Notes: generated by a model from the sequence alone, not told the origin. Numbered from the stretch's first letter, positions 9,627-18,819 are shown. The stretch: 64,000 nt of DNA from Geothrix limicola (GCF_030268085.1 NZ_BSDE01000005.1:186001-250000), one strand, 5' to 3'. A program made the numbers and translations.

Positions 9627-11934
9627 CTCGGGCAATCCGAAATCCAGCCACCCCGAGCTGACGCCCTTGGAGACGGCCCCTCCCCGAGTCGAGGCGCCGC
9701 CTTCCGTCTCCGGCGGGCTTCCGTCCGTGCTCTCGGCCACCAGGCACGCCCTGGCCGAGATGGGGCCCCTGCGCGGCACGAAGGAGCTGCTGAAGGTGAA
9801 CCAGCGCGACGGCTTCGACTGTCCGGGCTGCGCCTGGCCCGATCCCGACGACCGCCGCGACCTGGTGGAATTCTGCGAGAACGGCGCCAAGGCCGTCGCC
9901 GAGGAGGCCACGACGAAGCGTGTAACGCCCGACTTCTTCGCGCGCCATGCCGTCGCGGAACTGGCCCAGTGGTCCGATTTCGAGATCGGGAAGGCGGGCC
10001 GCCTGACCCACCCCATGCTGCTGCGCGAAGGCGCCACCCACTACGCGCCGGTCACATGGGAAGAGGCCTTCGACATCCTCGCCGAGGAGCTTCGCGCCCT
10101 GCCCTCGCCGGATGAGGCCGTGTTCTACACCTCGGGCCGCGCGAGCAACGAGGCCGCCTTCGCCTACCAGCTCTTCGTCCGGATGTTCGGAACGAACAAC
10201 CTGCCGGACTGCTCGAACATGTGCCACGAATCCAGCGGCGTGGCGCTGAAGGAGACCCTGGGCGTCGGCAAGGGCTCCGTGAGCCTGGAGGATTTCCAGC
10301 ACGCCGACTGCATCCTCATCCTCGGCCAGAACCCCGGCACCAACCACCCCCGCATGCTCGCCACCCTCCAGGCCGCGGCCCAGCGAGGCGCCCGGATCAT
10401 CAGCCTCAACCCGCTGCTGGAGACTGGCCTCAAGTCCTTCGCCCACCCCCAAAAATTCTGGACCTGGATGGGCCGCGGCACGCCCATCGCCACCCTCCAT
10501 CTGCCGGTGAAAGTGAACGGCGACATCGCCGCCCTGAAGGGGCTCATGAAGCTGATGCTCGAAGCGGAAGACCGCGCCCCCGGCACCGTCTTCGACTTGG
10601 CCTTCATCGCCGAACACACCCGCGGCTTCGAAGCCTTCGTCGAGGCGCTCCGGGCAACTCGCTGGGAAGAGATCCTCGAAGCCTCGGGCCTCGAGCGGGA
10701 GCGCCTCGCGGCGGCGGCGGACCTCCTCATCGGATCCAAGGCCACCATCGCCTGCTGGGCCATGGGACTCACCCAGCAGACCAGCGCCGTGGGCTGCATC
10801 CAGGAGGTGGTGAATCTGCTAATGCTCGGGGGGCACCTGGGCCGCAAGGGCGCGGGCGTCTGCCCCGTGCGCGGCCACAGCAACGTGCAGGGCGACCGCA
10901 CCATGGGCATCCACGAGAAGCCGGGCGAGGCCTTCCTCGACGCGCTCCAACGCACCTTCCGCTTCGACCCGCCGCGCCACCATGGCCACGACACCGTTCA
11001 GGCCATCCGCGCCATGCACGAGGGCCGTGTCGGCGTCTTCTTCGCGCTGGGCGGCAACTTCCTGTCCGCGGCGCCGGACACGGCCTACACCGCCGAGGCC
11101 CTCCGCCGCACGCGGCTCACGGCCCACGTCTCCACCAAGCTCAACCGCTCCCACCTCGTCACGGGAAGGCGGGCCCTCATCCTGCCCTGCCTGGGGCGCA
11201 CCGAGGCGGATCACCAGGCCAGCGGCCCCCAGATCGTCAGCGTAGAGAATTCCATGGGCGTGATCTCGCCCTCCAGGGGCAACCTCGCGCCGGGTTCCGA
11301 GCATCTGCGCAGCGAGGTGGCCATCGTCGCGGGGCTGGCGGAAGCCGTGCTGGTGCGGGATCCAGCAGCCCCGACCGTCGACTGGAAGGCCTGGACGGCG
11401 AACTATGACCTGATCCGCGATCACATCGCGCAGGTGGTCCCGGGGTTCGAGGGCTACAACCGGCGCCTGCGCGAGGGTGGCTTCCACCTGCCCCATGCCG
11501 TGCGGGATCAACGCCATTTCGATACGCCCAGCGGCAAGGCCGAGTTCACCTGCCACGCCATCCCGCACCTGACGCTGCCCGAAGGCGGGTTGATCCTGAT
11601 GACCCTGCGCAGCCACGACCAGTTCAACACGACGATCTACGGCCTGGAGGACCGCTACCGCGGCGTCACCAAGGGGCGGCGCGTCATCTTCCTCAACGAG
11701 GCCGATCTGGCGCGCCGCGACCTCCTGCCGGGCCAGCGCGTGGACATCACCAGCCATTTCCAGGGCGAGACGCGCCGGGCCGAAGGCTTTTTCACCGTGC
11801 CCTACGAGATCCCCCAGGGCTGCGCCGCCGCCTACTTCCCCGAGGCCAACGTGCTGGTGCCCATCGGCCACGTCACGGGCCGGAGCCACACCCCGGCCTA
11901 CAAGAGCATACTCATCACACTCTCGCCCCACTGA
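9616..11934 (+). CDS. YdeP-type molybdopterin oxidoreductase (FdhF-like)
   Basis: 772 residues from a GTG start inside the end of fdhD (11-base overlap). The protein belongs to the YdeP group of the formate-dehydrogenase superfamily. It carries the family's CPGCAWPDP motif, the FYTSGRASNEAAFAYQLF cofactor-binding segment, NMCHESSG, and the ILGQNPGTNHPRM loop that binds one pterin. The C-terminal part (TYKSILITL region) has the molybdopterin dinucleotide-binding fold. There is no N-terminal [4Fe-4S] CxxC cluster of the full formate-dehydrogenase type and no Tat signal, so it is likely cytoplasmic. The substrate of YdeP proteins is not well settled, so I do not assign formate dehydrogenase activity. 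Confidence 0.9.
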   Translation: MSSSSGNPKSSHPELTPLETAPPRVEAPPSVSGGLPSVLSATRHALAEMGPLRGTKELLKVNQRDGFDCPGCAWPDPDDRRDLVEFCENGAKAVAEEATTKRVTPDFFARHAVAELAQWSDFEIGKAGRLTHPMLLREGATHYAPVTWEEAFDILAEELRALPSPDEAVFYTSGRASNEAAFAYQLFVRMFGTNNLPDCSNMCHESSGVALKETLGVGKGSVSLEDFQHADCILILGQNPGTNHPRMLATLQAAAQRGARIISLNPLLETGLKSFAHPQKFWTWMGRGTPIATLHLPVKVNGDIAALKGLMKLMLEAEDRAPGTVFDLAFIAEHTRGFEAFVEALRATRWEEILEASGLERERLAAAADLLIGSKATIACWAMGLTQQTSAVGCIQEVVNLLMLGGHLGRKGAGVCPVRGHSNVQGDRTMGIHEKPGEAFLDALQRTFRFDPPRHHGHDTVQAIRAMHEGRVGVFFALGGNFLSAAPDTAYTAEALRRTRLTAHVSTKLNRSHLVTGRRALILPCLGRTEADHQASGPQIVSVENSMGVISPSRGNLAPGSEHLRSEVAIVAGLAEAVLVRDPAAPTVDWKAWTANYDLIRDHIAQVVPGFEGYNRRLREGGFHLPHAVRDQRHFDTPSGKAEFTCHAIPHLTLPEGGLILMTLRSHDQFNTTIYGLEDRYRGVTKGRRVIFLNEADLARRDLLPGQRVDITSHFQGETRRAEGFFTVPYEIPQGCAAAYFPEANVLVPIGHVTGRSHTPAYKSILITLSPH

Positions 11935-11940
11935 GGGCCC

Positions 11941-12693
11941 ATGCCCACGTTCATCACCCTCGGCCGCCTGCCCGACTCGCCCGGTTCCATCCCCCGCGCC
12001 GCCCAGCTCGCGGGCTTGGCGCCTTCGGACGCGGCGCGCCTGCTCACGGGCACCTTCCCGCGCATCCTCCTGCGTGCCGCCGCGGAGCCCGAGGCCCTCG
12101 TTTCGGCCTTCACGGCGGAGGGCTTCGTGGCCTGGGCCTCGGATCTCGCCGAGGTGCCCACGGACGCCCAGCGCATCCTCGTGCGCAGCCTCGCCTGGAC
12201 CGAGGATGGATTCGTCGCACAGGATGCCCAGGGAGCCGAGCATGCCTGCCCCTTCGACGCTGTATGTCTGCTCCAGCGCGGGGCCCGCGTCCAGAGCACC
12301 CTGGAGGTCGAGAAGACGACGACGCGCAAGTTCGCCCTGGGCCGCGCGGTCATGAGCGGCGGCCTGATGCTGACCAAGCAGGTGACGCAGACGACGGAGC
12401 GCGCCACCCAGGCCAAGGAGCCCTTCCTGCTCATCCAGCGCGGGGATGGCGGCCCGGACCTGATGATCTACGAGCACCGCATGAGCTACCAGTGCCTGGG
12501 CGCGCAGATGGCCCAGGCCACCCTGGCCAACCTCGGCCTGCTGGCGGCGCGCTTCCAGAGCCTCGGCCCCCAGGCCCCCCTGGATGATCGCGTGGGCCGC
12601 CCGGGTTTCGTGGCGGGCCTGCCGCTCATGGCGGTGGATCCCGTGGATCTGGGCCTGCACCTCGTCTCCGAGGCCCGGCGCCGGGGCTGCTGA
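11941..12693 (+). CDS. Unknown protein, third gene after fdhD and the YdeP-like gene
   Basis: 250 residues, starting six bases after the YdeP-like stop, so almost certainly co-transcribed with it. I do not recognise the family. The sequence looks cytoplasmic, with no signal peptide and no clear membrane helix. The first half (GLAPSDAARLLTGTFPRILL) resembles a small alpha/beta segment that might bind a short motif. The middle (RKFALGRAVMSGGLMLTKQV) is amphipathic and basic. No metal-ligand cluster stands out. Its stop ends four bases from the convergent stop of glgB. Its position suggests an accessory or regulatory partner for the molybdoenzyme, which is inference only. Confidence 0.6.
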   Translation: MPTFITLGRLPDSPGSIPRAAQLAGLAPSDAARLLTGTFPRILLRAAAEPEALVSAFTAEGFVAWASDLAEVPTDAQRILVRSLAWTEDGFVAQDAQGAEHACPFDAVCLLQRGARVQSTLEVEKTTTRKFALGRAVMSGGLMLTKQVTQTTERATQAKEPFLLIQRGDGGPDLMIYEHRMSYQCLGAQMAQATLANLGLLAARFQSLGPQAPLDDRVGRPGFVAGLPLMAVDPVDLGLHLVSEARRRGC

Positions 12694-12697
12694 GGCG

Positions 12698-14875
12698 CTA
12701 CCTGGGCTTCAGCACCAGCACGCCGAGGGGCGGCAACGTGAGTGCCAGGGACCAGGAATGCCCCATCCAGGGAAGATCCTCGGCCCTCAGGTCCCGGTCT
12801 CCGTTGCCGACGTTGCCACCGCCGTAGCATTCCGCATCCGAATTGAAGAGCTCCTCGAAACCACTCCGCCAGGGCACGCCGATGCGGTAGCCATGGCGGG
12901 GCACCGGCGTGAGGTTGGCCACCACGATGAGGGCTTCCCCATCGCCGTGGCGGAGGAAGGACAGCACCGACTGCTGCGCGTCGTGGCAGTCGATCCACTC
13001 GAAGCCCTGCCACTCGAACTCGTGCTGATGAAGGGCCGAATGGCCGTGGTAGAGGGCGTTCAGATCCCGCACCATCCGCTGCAGGCCCCGGTGGAAGGGA
13101 TAGTCCAGCACGTACCAGTCCAGGACGCCATTGCTGTTCCATTCCAGCCCCTGGCCGAATTCCATGCCCATGAAGAGCAGCTTCTTGCCCGGGTGGGTGA
13201 ACTGGTAGGCGTAGAGGGCGCGCAGGTTCGCGAAGCGCTGCCACTCGTCGCCGGGCATCTTGTTCAGCATGGAGCCCTTGCCGTGCACCACCTCGTCGTG
13301 GCTGAAGGGCAGGATGAAGTTCTCGGTGAAGGCGTAGAGCATGCTGAAGGTCAGCAGGTCCTGGTGGTAGCTGCGGTGCACGGGTTCGTGCCCCATGTAG
13401 CGCAGCGTGTCGTTCATCCAGCCCATGTTCCATTTGAGGTCGAAGCCGAGGCCGCCCACATAGGTGGGCCGGCTCACCTGGGGCCACGAGGTGGATTCCT
13501 CGGCGACCATGAGGATGCCCGGACACTGTTCGTGGAGGATCCGGTTCATGTCCTGCAGGAACGCGATGGCCTGCAGGTTCTCCCGCCCGCCGTACTGGTT
13601 CGGAAGCCACGCGCCCTCCTGGCGGGAATAGTCGAGGTAGAGCATGGAGGCCACGGCATCCACGCGCAGGCCATCCACATGGAATTCCTCCAGCCAGAAG
13701 AGCGCGCTGGAAAGCAGGAAGTTCTTCACCTCGTTGCGCCCGAAGTTGAAGATCAGGGTGGACCAGTCCTGATGCTCTCCTAAGCGCGGATCCTCGTGCT
13801 CGTAGAGGGCCGTACCGTCGAAGCGCGCGAGGCCGTGGCCGTCCTTGGGGAAGTGGGCCGGCACCCAGTCCATGAGGACGCCGATGCCGTGGCGGTGGCA
13901 GTGGTCCACGAAGTAGCGGAAATCGTCGGGCGAGCCGAAGCGGCGCGTCGGCGCGTAGTAGCCGGTGGCCTGGTAGCCCCAGGAGGGGTCGTAGGGATAC
14001 TCCGTGATGGGCATCAGTTCGATGTGGCTGAACCCCATGTCGCGGACATAGTCCACCAGGCGGTGGGCCAATTCACGGTAGTTGAGGAAGCCACCATCGG
14101 CTTCCCGCTGCCAGGAACCCGGGTGCACTTCGTAGATGGACATGGGCGCGTGCTGCCAGTCCCGGTGGGCGCGCTGGCGCATCCATTCCCCGTCTCCCCA
14201 GGCATGCCTGGACCGCTCCGGCACGATGGCCGCCGTGCTCGGGCGCAGCTCGAAGCATTGCCCGTAGGGGTCCGTCTTGAGGAAGACCTGGCCCGTCTCG
14301 CGGTTGCGGATCTCGAACTTGTAGAGCAGCCCGGGCAGCAGGTCCGGAATGAAGAGCTCCCACACGCCGTGGCCGGGGTGGACGCGCATGGGGTGGCAGC
14401 GGCCGTCCCAGCGGTTGAAATCCCCCACCACGCTCACCCGCTCGGCATTGGGGGCCCACACCGCGAACAGCACGCCCGCCACGCCTTCGACCTCATGCTC
14501 GCGCGCCCCCAGCATCCGGTGGGCGCGCAGGTGGCTGCCCTCGCTGAACAGGTGCAGGTCGAACTCCGGGATCTGGGGCGGATAGGTGTAGGGATCATGG
14601 GCCACGGTCTCGCGACGCTCGCCATCCACCCAGATCAGGCGGTGGTGCTCGGGAAGGCGCTGGCCATTGCCCCGCCATTCGAAGAGGCCGCTGTCGCCCA
14701 CGCGTACGAGGGGATCCAGGTTTTCGAAAAGCAGCACCTCGCGCGCATGGGGTATGAAGGCCCGCACCACGGTCTCCGTGCCTGCCCCGTGGCGGCCGAG
14801 GATGGAGAAGGGGTCGTGGTGGCGCGCCTCGACGAGCCTGGACACCCCGGGATCCTCGGGGAGGCAAGCCCTCAT
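12698..14875 (-). CDS. glgB: 1,4-alpha-glucan branching enzyme
   Basis: 725 residues, full-length for GlgB. It cuts an alpha-1,4 chain and re-attaches it through an alpha-1,6 bond during glycogen synthesis in the cytoplasm. The order is N1 carbohydrate-binding module ([11 protein letters not shown], residues ~19-29), N2 module ([20 protein letters not shown]), the GH13 barrel (residues ~250-590), and an all-beta C-domain. Catalytic landmarks are visible: [11 protein letters not shown] with the nucleophile Asp, [11 protein letters not shown] with the acid-base Glu, and [14 protein letters not shown] with the transition-state Asp. No other glycogen gene is next to it here. The only neighbour on the same strand is a 101-residue unknown 24 bases upstream. 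Confidence 0.97.
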   Translation of the reverse strand: MRACLPEDPGVSRLVEARHHDPFSILGRHGAGTETVVRAFIPHAREVLLFENLDPLVRVGDSGLFEWRGNGQRLPEHHRLIWVDGERRETVAHDPYTYPPQIPEFDLHLFSEGSHLRAHRMLGAREHEVEGVAGVLFAVWAPNAERVSVVGDFNRWDGRCHPMRVHPGHGVWELFIPDLLPGLLYKFEIRNRETGQVFLKTDPYGQCFELRPSTAAIVPERSRHAWGDGEWMRQRAHRDWQHAPMSIYEVHPGSWQREADGGFLNYRELAHRLVDYVRDMGFSHIELMPITEYPYDPSWGYQATGYYAPTRRFGSPDDFRYFVDHCHRHGIGVLMDWVPAHFPKDGHGLARFDGTALYEHEDPRLGEHQDWSTLIFNFGRNEVKNFLLSSALFWLEEFHVDGLRVDAVASMLYLDYSRQEGAWLPNQYGGRENLQAIAFLQDMNRILHEQCPGILMVAEESTSWPQVSRPTYVGGLGFDLKWNMGWMNDTLRYMGHEPVHRSYHQDLLTFSMLYAFTENFILPFSHDEVVHGKGSMLNKMPGDEWQRFANLRALYAYQFTHPGKKLLFMGMEFGQGLEWNSNGVLDWYVLDYPFHRGLQRMVRDLNALYHGHSALHQHEFEWQGFEWIDCHDAQQSVLSFLRHGDGEALIVVANLTPVPRHGYRIGVPWRSGFEELFNSDAECYGGGNVGNGDRDLRAEDLPWMGHSWSLALTLPPLGVLVLKPR

Positions 14876-14899
14876 GGCACCAGCCGAGAACGAGGCTCA

Positions 14900-15205
14900 T
14901 CAGTCACGGGACGGGGCCTCCGCCAGCACCACCGTGAGCCCCGTGGAGCGGCCTTCCTGCATGACGTGGAAGTGCGTTTCGTTCTGGATGTGCTTGACGA
15001 ATTCCAGGTAGGGCCGCGCCTGGAGCGCCTGGTTCACCGGATGCCGGAAGACGCGGATCCCGCTCGGACTCGGATGGGGTTCCGTGTACTCCCGGCAGGG
15101 CCGCGGAGGCATCAGCGCCGCCAGAAAGCGGTCCTCGAATTCGAACCGGTCCTTCACTTCGAACTTCTCGATCTCCATCGCGCGCTTGAACACCACGGCC
15201 TGCAT
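14900..15205 (-). CDS. Small unknown protein upstream of glgB
   Basis: 101 residues, on the same strand as glgB and ending 24 bases before its start. The composition is that of a normal protein and codon use resembles the neighbours. There is an acidic and aromatic stretch (KFEVKDRFEFEDRFLAALMP) and a terminal segment FHVMQEGRSTGLTVVLAEAP. No signal peptide, membrane helix or known motif is visible. An alternative start nine codons in (MEIEKFEVKD) cannot be ruled out, since neither start has a strong ribosome site. I do not know its function. It might form part of the glgB transcript. Confidence 0.5.
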   Translation of the reverse strand: MQAVVFKRAMEIEKFEVKDRFEFEDRFLAALMPPRPCREYTEPHPSPSGIRVFRHPVNQALQARPYLEFVKHIQNETHFHVMQEGRSTGLTVVLAEAPSRD

Positions 15206-15277
15206 GGGACCACCCCACTGGATCGGATCTCGGTTCCTGGTGTCTTCCGTGTCTCGGACGTACCGTGCTAGAAACGC

Positions 15278-15754
15278 TCAAACCAAAGCGGAGGGGCTGC
15301 TCGGAGCCCGCGCGCAAGGCGTGGCGCAGGGGCAGGGGTCGCCACAGGGAGTCCGCCTCACGGCATCGTCCCGCGCCTTGGACCGATGGTGGCGGATCGG
15401 CCGATCCACCGGACCGGCGCCCAACCCGAGGGATCCGGAGAAGACCTTGTGATGGGATCGCACGGGGGTCTTGACCGGCCCACCCCTGGGCACCTTCGAT
15501 CCGCGCGCTTTCTCCTTCGTGGCGGTGCCAGTGCGGATGCCGCGGGTCGGATCGGACACGGGACTGAGCGTCGCGGAATGGTCCAGAAGCATGGCTTCCG
15601 CCAGATCCTGCGCGTCGAAATAGGTCACACCGCGGTACTCCCACTCCCAGATGTCCGAGCAGTACCAGACCGAGAAGAATTCCTCGCCAATCCGGCAACG
15701 CCCGCCGCTGGGGGTTCTGGAAGTCAGGTCCAGAATGGTCTCTTCCAAGGTCAT
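15278..15754 (-). CDS. Unknown protein
   Basis: 158 residues. The first 65 residues look like a true coding segment with an aromatic core (RIGEEFFSVWYCSDIWEWEY, then RGVTYFDAQDLAEAMLLDHS). The rest is rich in Pro, Arg, Gly and Cys and could be a low-complexity tail or the result of an upstream frame drift. A GGGGGCAGCT sequence precedes the ATG at 15754, which is a weak ribosome site. No family recognised. Confidence is moderate for a real gene and low that the C-terminal half is translated as drawn. Confidence 0.4.
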   Translation of the reverse strand: MTLEETILDLTSRTPSGGRCRIGEEFFSVWYCSDIWEWEYRGVTYFDAQDLAEAMLLDHSATLSPVSDPTRGIRTGTATKEKARGSKVPRGGPVKTPVRSHHKVFSGSLGLGAGPVDRPIRHHRSKARDDAVRRTPCGDPCPCATPCARAPSSPSALV

Positions 15755-16017
15755 AGCTGCCCCCTATCTGAGACTGGTCGAGACCCCCAATGTGGTTCGC
15801 CTTCGGGATCCCGCAAGGTGAAAATTCACCTGTGAGTCCTGAACTTTTCAACCCCTCGAAGCACCGCGCGCAAGATTGTCTCGAACACGCACTGGCACTG
15901 GATCTACGGCCATTGGTTCATCCTGCAACCGACACTCGTTTCTAGTTCCTCCTGGTTCGATCGATCTAGTCGATCGACGCCGGGTGTCACACGGAAATCC
16001 CGCGTGCCAGGAACAGG
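15755..16017. other. Gene-free stretch with a TCGATCGA dyad
   Basis: Between the unknown protein and the DoxX gene, both on the minus strand, I find no convincing coding frame. The main structure is two copies of the self-complementary octamer TCGATCGA at 15957-15964 and 15970-15977, separated by TCTAG. The pair can form an 8-bp stem with a 5-base loop, or two adjacent binding sites. It lies about 40 bases after the DoxX stop, so it could end that transcript, but no T-run follows it. Confidence 0.5.
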
Positions 16018-16446
16018 TCAGCGGGCCCCCTCCCCGCAGCGCACTCGCAACTCGTGGCGCCAGAGCATCAGGCCCGCCCCCGCAGCCGAAAACACCGAGT
16101 AGTCCAGAGGCGACTTGAGGCCCTGGGACAACGCCATGGCCATGCCAAAAAGGCTGAGCAGTCCGGCGCTGCCCAGGGCCGCCTCCCGCGGGCGGAAGCC
16201 CGTGACAAGGGCCAAACCAAGGGAGGTCTCCGCCAGGGTCGCAGCCCAGGCGAGCATGGGGTGAAGCGCCTTCGGCAAGAAGGCATTCACCTCCCCCGTG
16301 TATTCGATGAACTGGGCGAAGCGATCCAGGCTCAGATGCCCCTGCCAGAGGCCGAAGCGGGAGGCGACGGCCGATAGAAAGGCCGCGCCCAGGGCCAGGC
16401 GCGCCGCGCGGGCGCACCAGCGGTCGAGCCGTTCAGGCGCCGGCAT
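16018..16446 (-). CDS. DoxX-family membrane protein
   Basis: 142 residues from the ATG at 16446, one base after the stop of the upstream cupin gene. A longer in-frame start (16560) would overlap the cupin gene and is less likely. Four hydrophobic segments are visible (ALGAAFLSAVASRFG; PMLAWAATLAETSLGLALVTG; AALGSAGLLSLFGMAMALS; DYSVFSAAGAGLMLW), the number expected for DoxX. The E-T-S-L-G-L-A-L motif after the second segment is typical. DoxX proteins are inner-membrane and are linked in other bacteria to redox-stress handling. Here it is the second gene of a cupin-DoxX pair. Confidence 0.8.
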   Translation of the reverse strand: MPAPERLDRWCARAARLALGAAFLSAVASRFGLWQGHLSLDRFAQFIEYTGEVNAFLPKALHPMLAWAATLAETSLGLALVTGFRPREAALGSAGLLSLFGMAMALSQGLKSPLDYSVFSAAGAGLMLWRHELRVRCGEGAR

Positions 16447-16447
16447 C

Positions 16448-16900
16448 TCAGCACCCCGCCAGGGTCGGGTGGGGTGCAACCCCTTCGGTCGCGCACCAGT
16501 CCAGGTAGTCCTGCCGGGAGGCCCGGGCATCGGCCACGCGGACCAGGCGGCCCTCCGCATCGTAGTACTCGTTGCGGCCGTTCACTTCGATGTGCACGAT
16601 GCAGGGTTCGTCCCCGATGGCCTCCCAGCTGTCCTCGTTGCCCGCCGGTTCGTGGACATACATGCCGGGCCCGATGATCTCGCCCGTATCGAGACGCCGG
16701 GTGCCCGAGAGGTTGAAGGCGTGCACCTCGCCCGTGTGCCGGTGGCGAGGGATCACCGTGCCCGGCTCCAGGCGCAGCAGGAGCTGCCACCCGCTGAGGT
16801 CAGGAAAATAGGTGATGGGTTTGAAGGAGAGACCCGGTGCCAGCGGAATCCAGGCGATCCGGGCGGTATCGACGGGAAGGACGGAGGAGGCGGTGGTCAT
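16448..16900 (-). CDS. Cupin-domain protein (dihydroxyacetophenone dioxygenase-like)
   Basis: 150 residues from the ATG at 16900, chosen because AGGAG lies six bases upstream. A longer frame exists to 16999 but it covers the dyad in the promoter. The cupin core is PGTVIPRHRHTGEVHAFNLSG followed by GPGMYVHEPAGNEDSWEA, giving His ligands in the order expected for a mononuclear metal site. The overall pattern resembles the 2,4'-dihydroxyacetophenone dioxygenase group, but the substrate cannot be told. It is co-transcribed with DoxX. The unusual feature is a 9-bp inverted repeat just upstream (separate entry), which suggests a repressor-controlled operon. Confidence 0.75.
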   Translation of the reverse strand: MTTASSVLPVDTARIAWIPLAPGLSFKPITYFPDLSGWQLLLRLEPGTVIPRHRHTGEVHAFNLSGTRRLDTGEIIGPGMYVHEPAGNEDSWEAIGDEPCIVHIEVNGRNEYYDAEGRLVRVADARASRQDYLDWCATEGVAPHPTLAGC

Positions 16901-16955
16901 GGTGGCTCCTGGGAAGGTGGGGAGAAAACGTCCCAGGAGCATGGTCGGGCCCACA

Positions 16956-16998
16956 TGGTCTATCGAAAAGATCCATTTATGATTTTCTAGATAGACCA
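16956..16998. promoter_or_regulatory. Inverted repeat TGGTCTATC / GATAGACCA upstream of cupin-DoxX
   Basis: Exact 9-bp arms at 16956-16964 and 16990-16998, separated by 25 bases of AT-rich sequence, which is unusually AT-rich for this region. It sits 55 bases upstream of the cupin start and between the cupin gene and the alkA stop. The arms contain a TAGACC-type half site like those bound by some TetR-family regulators, but no such regulator gene lies beside it. It probably flanks the promoter of the cupin-DoxX operon. Confidence 0.5.
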
Positions 16999-17003
16999 CC
17001 CTG

Positions 17004-17870
17004 TCAGGCTGGCGTCCCCTTCAGGCCCGCCCAGAGATGGAAGGAGGCCATGCTGCGGTGAGGAGCGTAGGGGGCCATGAGCCGCGCCACCTCCCTGGGG
17101 CCGGGGCGGGCCTCCAGCTTCAGGCCCCGTTCCAGCGCGGTGGCCAGGGCGGAATCGCCCACGGGCACGCAGTCCGGCAGGCCCAGCCCGCGCATGAGCA
17201 CGTAGTGGCTCGTCCAGGGTCCGATGCCCTTTTCGGCGCACAACCGCGCATCGGCCTCGGCGAAATCCCAGGTGGCAAGGTCGTCCAGGGGCAGCCTTCC
17301 CGAGGCCACGGCGCCGCTGAGCGCGATGAGGCAGGCCGCCTTGGCCCGCGAGACCTGCATGGCGCCGAGTTCGTCGGGATCGGCCATGGCCAGATCCTGC
17401 GGACGGGGATGGGCCACGAGGCCGCCGACCTCGACCCCATAGCGGCTCAGGACGCGCTGGCGCAGCCGGAAGGCCAGGGCCAGGTTGATCTGCTGGCCGA
17501 GGATGGCCCAGACGAGGGCCTCGAAGGGCGTGGCCGTGAGCAGCACCCGCAGGCCCGGCCGCGCCTTCACGAGAGGCGCGAAGAGCTTGTCGCGGCGCAC
17601 CTTCACCTCGAAGGCGGAGGGATCCAGGTGCAGTCCGAGGAGGCGCCGCACCGTGGCCTCGGGCGCCGCGCCGCCGCCCGTCACCGAAGCGACGGCCTGG
17701 GAACCATCCAGGCGCACCGACAGCACCCGCGCGTGCCCGTCGATCCACAGGGCCTTGCGCAGGAGGCTTCCCGCCACGCGCTCCGAAGGGCTCGCCGGAT
17801 CACGCCCGTGGAAGGCCAGCGTGTCCGCCGAGCGGTAATCCTTCGGCAGGTTGAGTTCAAGATCGCTCAT
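17004..17870 (-). CDS. alkA: DNA-3-methyladenine glycosylase II (AlkA-type, HhH-GPD)
   Basis: 288 residues from the ATG at 17870, which follows a GGAAGGGGG site. AlkA removes 3-methyladenine, 7-methylguanine and other alkylated bases. The N-terminal AlkA domain is followed by the helix-hairpin-helix glycosylase core: PFEALVWAILGQQINLALAF (residue ~125 on), and CAEKGIGPWTSHYVLMRGLG (the hairpin), then CVPVGDSALATAL with the catalytic Asp. It is the last gene of a minus-strand block that begins with AraC-methyltransferase and the Ada metal domain. The upstream hydrolase stop is 61 bases away. The block therefore reads as a DNA-alkylation response operon. Confidence 0.9.
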   Translation of the reverse strand: MSDLELNLPKDYRSADTLAFHGRDPASPSERVAGSLLRKALWIDGHARVLSVRLDGSQAVASVTGGGAAPEATVRRLLGLHLDPSAFEVKVRRDKLFAPLVKARPGLRVLLTATPFEALVWAILGQQINLALAFRLRQRVLSRYGVEVGGLVAHPRPQDLAMADPDELGAMQVSRAKAACLIALSGAVASGRLPLDDLATWDFAEADARLCAEKGIGPWTSHYVLMRGLGLPDCVPVGDSALATALERGLKLEARPGPREVARLMAPYAPHRSMASFHLWAGLKGTPA

Positions 17871-17931
17871 GAAGGAGCCCCCTTCCAGCATTGGCCACAG
17901 GAGGCGGCTTGCCTAGGGTTCCGCATCGGCT

Positions 17932-18819
17932 TCATGCGGTGAGAAAGTCCCGCAGCAGGGGCAGCAGCGTGTCGGGCTCCTCCACGTGGGCGAAGGATCC
18001 GCTGCGCTCCAGCATGACGAAGCGGGCCTGCGGCGCGCAGCGTTTGAAGTCCATCTGCAGCTTGGGATAGAGGGCGCGGTCGTAGCGCCCCGCCAGGATG
18101 AGGGTGGGCATGGCGAGCTCTTTGAGCCGGGGCCTGAAATCCGGCAGCCGCGCCACTTCGCCGCCGATGATCCAGTCGATGTCGGCGCCGCAGAAGCGGA
18201 AGTAGAGGTCCATGTCCCGCGGGTTCACCTCCTCCGAAAGATCCGGCGGCGCGGCCCTGGAGGCGTCGAAGAAGCGGATGAGGGGCCGGTGCACCGCGAA
18301 GCAGGCGCGCATGCGTGGATCAGAAGACGGCACGCCTTCGGCCTTCAGTTCGAGGATGCGCTCCCACACCTCCGGGAACTGGAACTCGATCTCGCGGGCG
18401 ATGTTCGCGTGGTTGAGCTGCCACATCTCGGGGCTGTGCAGGGTGTTGGCCAGCACGAGACGCGCGACGCGCGTGGGGTGCGCGAGCGCGTGGGCCTGAG
18501 CCAGCAGACCGCCGTAGGAGAAGCCGTAGACGTTCCATCGCTCGAAGCCCAGAGCCTCTCTCAGGCCCTCCAGATCCGCCACGTCGCTTTCGAAGGTGAC
18601 CTTTCCATCCACCGGCGGCTCGGAGCGGCCGCGGCCGGCGTAGTCCACGTAGATGAGCTCGAACTGGTCCGCCAGCGGCGAGAAGGCGGGGTGCATGAGG
18701 AAGTGCGAATCGGCCGGGCCGCCCGTGAGGAGGACGAGGGGTTCGCCCCGTCCTTCGCGTTCGACCCAGAGACGCTTGCCGCGCACCTCGACGAATTGAC
18801 CGGGGGGATGGTGGATCAT
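17932..18819 (-). CDS. Alpha/beta hydrolase (proline iminopeptidase-like)
   Basis: 295 residues from the ATG at 18819, which overlaps the stop of the Ada metal domain by four bases (ATGA). The fold is clear: TGGPADSHFLMHP (oxyanion strand), VDYAGRGRSEPPV, the nucleophile elbow YGFSYGGLLAQAHA with Ser, AGRYDRALYP with the acid Asp, and GSFAHVEEPD with the catalytic His. All three catalytic residues are present. The family resembles proline iminopeptidases and other hydrolases of class S33, but the substrate is not known. Its place between two halves of the alkylation response is unusual. Whether it has a repair role or is simply carried on the transcript is not clear. Confidence 0.85.
   Translation of the reverse strand: MIHHPPGQFVEVRGKRLWVEREGRGEPLVLLTGGPADSHFLMHPAFSPLADQFELIYVDYAGRGRSEPPVDGKVTFESDVADLEGLREALGFERWNVYGFSYGGLLAQAHALAHPTRVARLVLANTLHSPEMWQLNHANIAREIEFQFPEVWERILELKAEGVPSSDPRMRACFAVHRPLIRFFDASRAAPPDLSEEVNPRDMDLYFRFCGADIDWIIGGEVARLPDFRPRLKELAMPTLILAGRYDRALYPKLQMDFKRCAPQARFVMLERSGSFAHVEEPDTLLPLLRDFLTA

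Noticed and set aside
10819-12660. 613-codon minus-strand frame opposite the YdeP-like gene
   Set aside because: Antisense shadow with no domain pattern and overlap of two real genes.
12584-13783. Plus-strand frame over glgB
   Set aside because: Reads antisense to the conserved GlgB catalytic blocks; no independent support.
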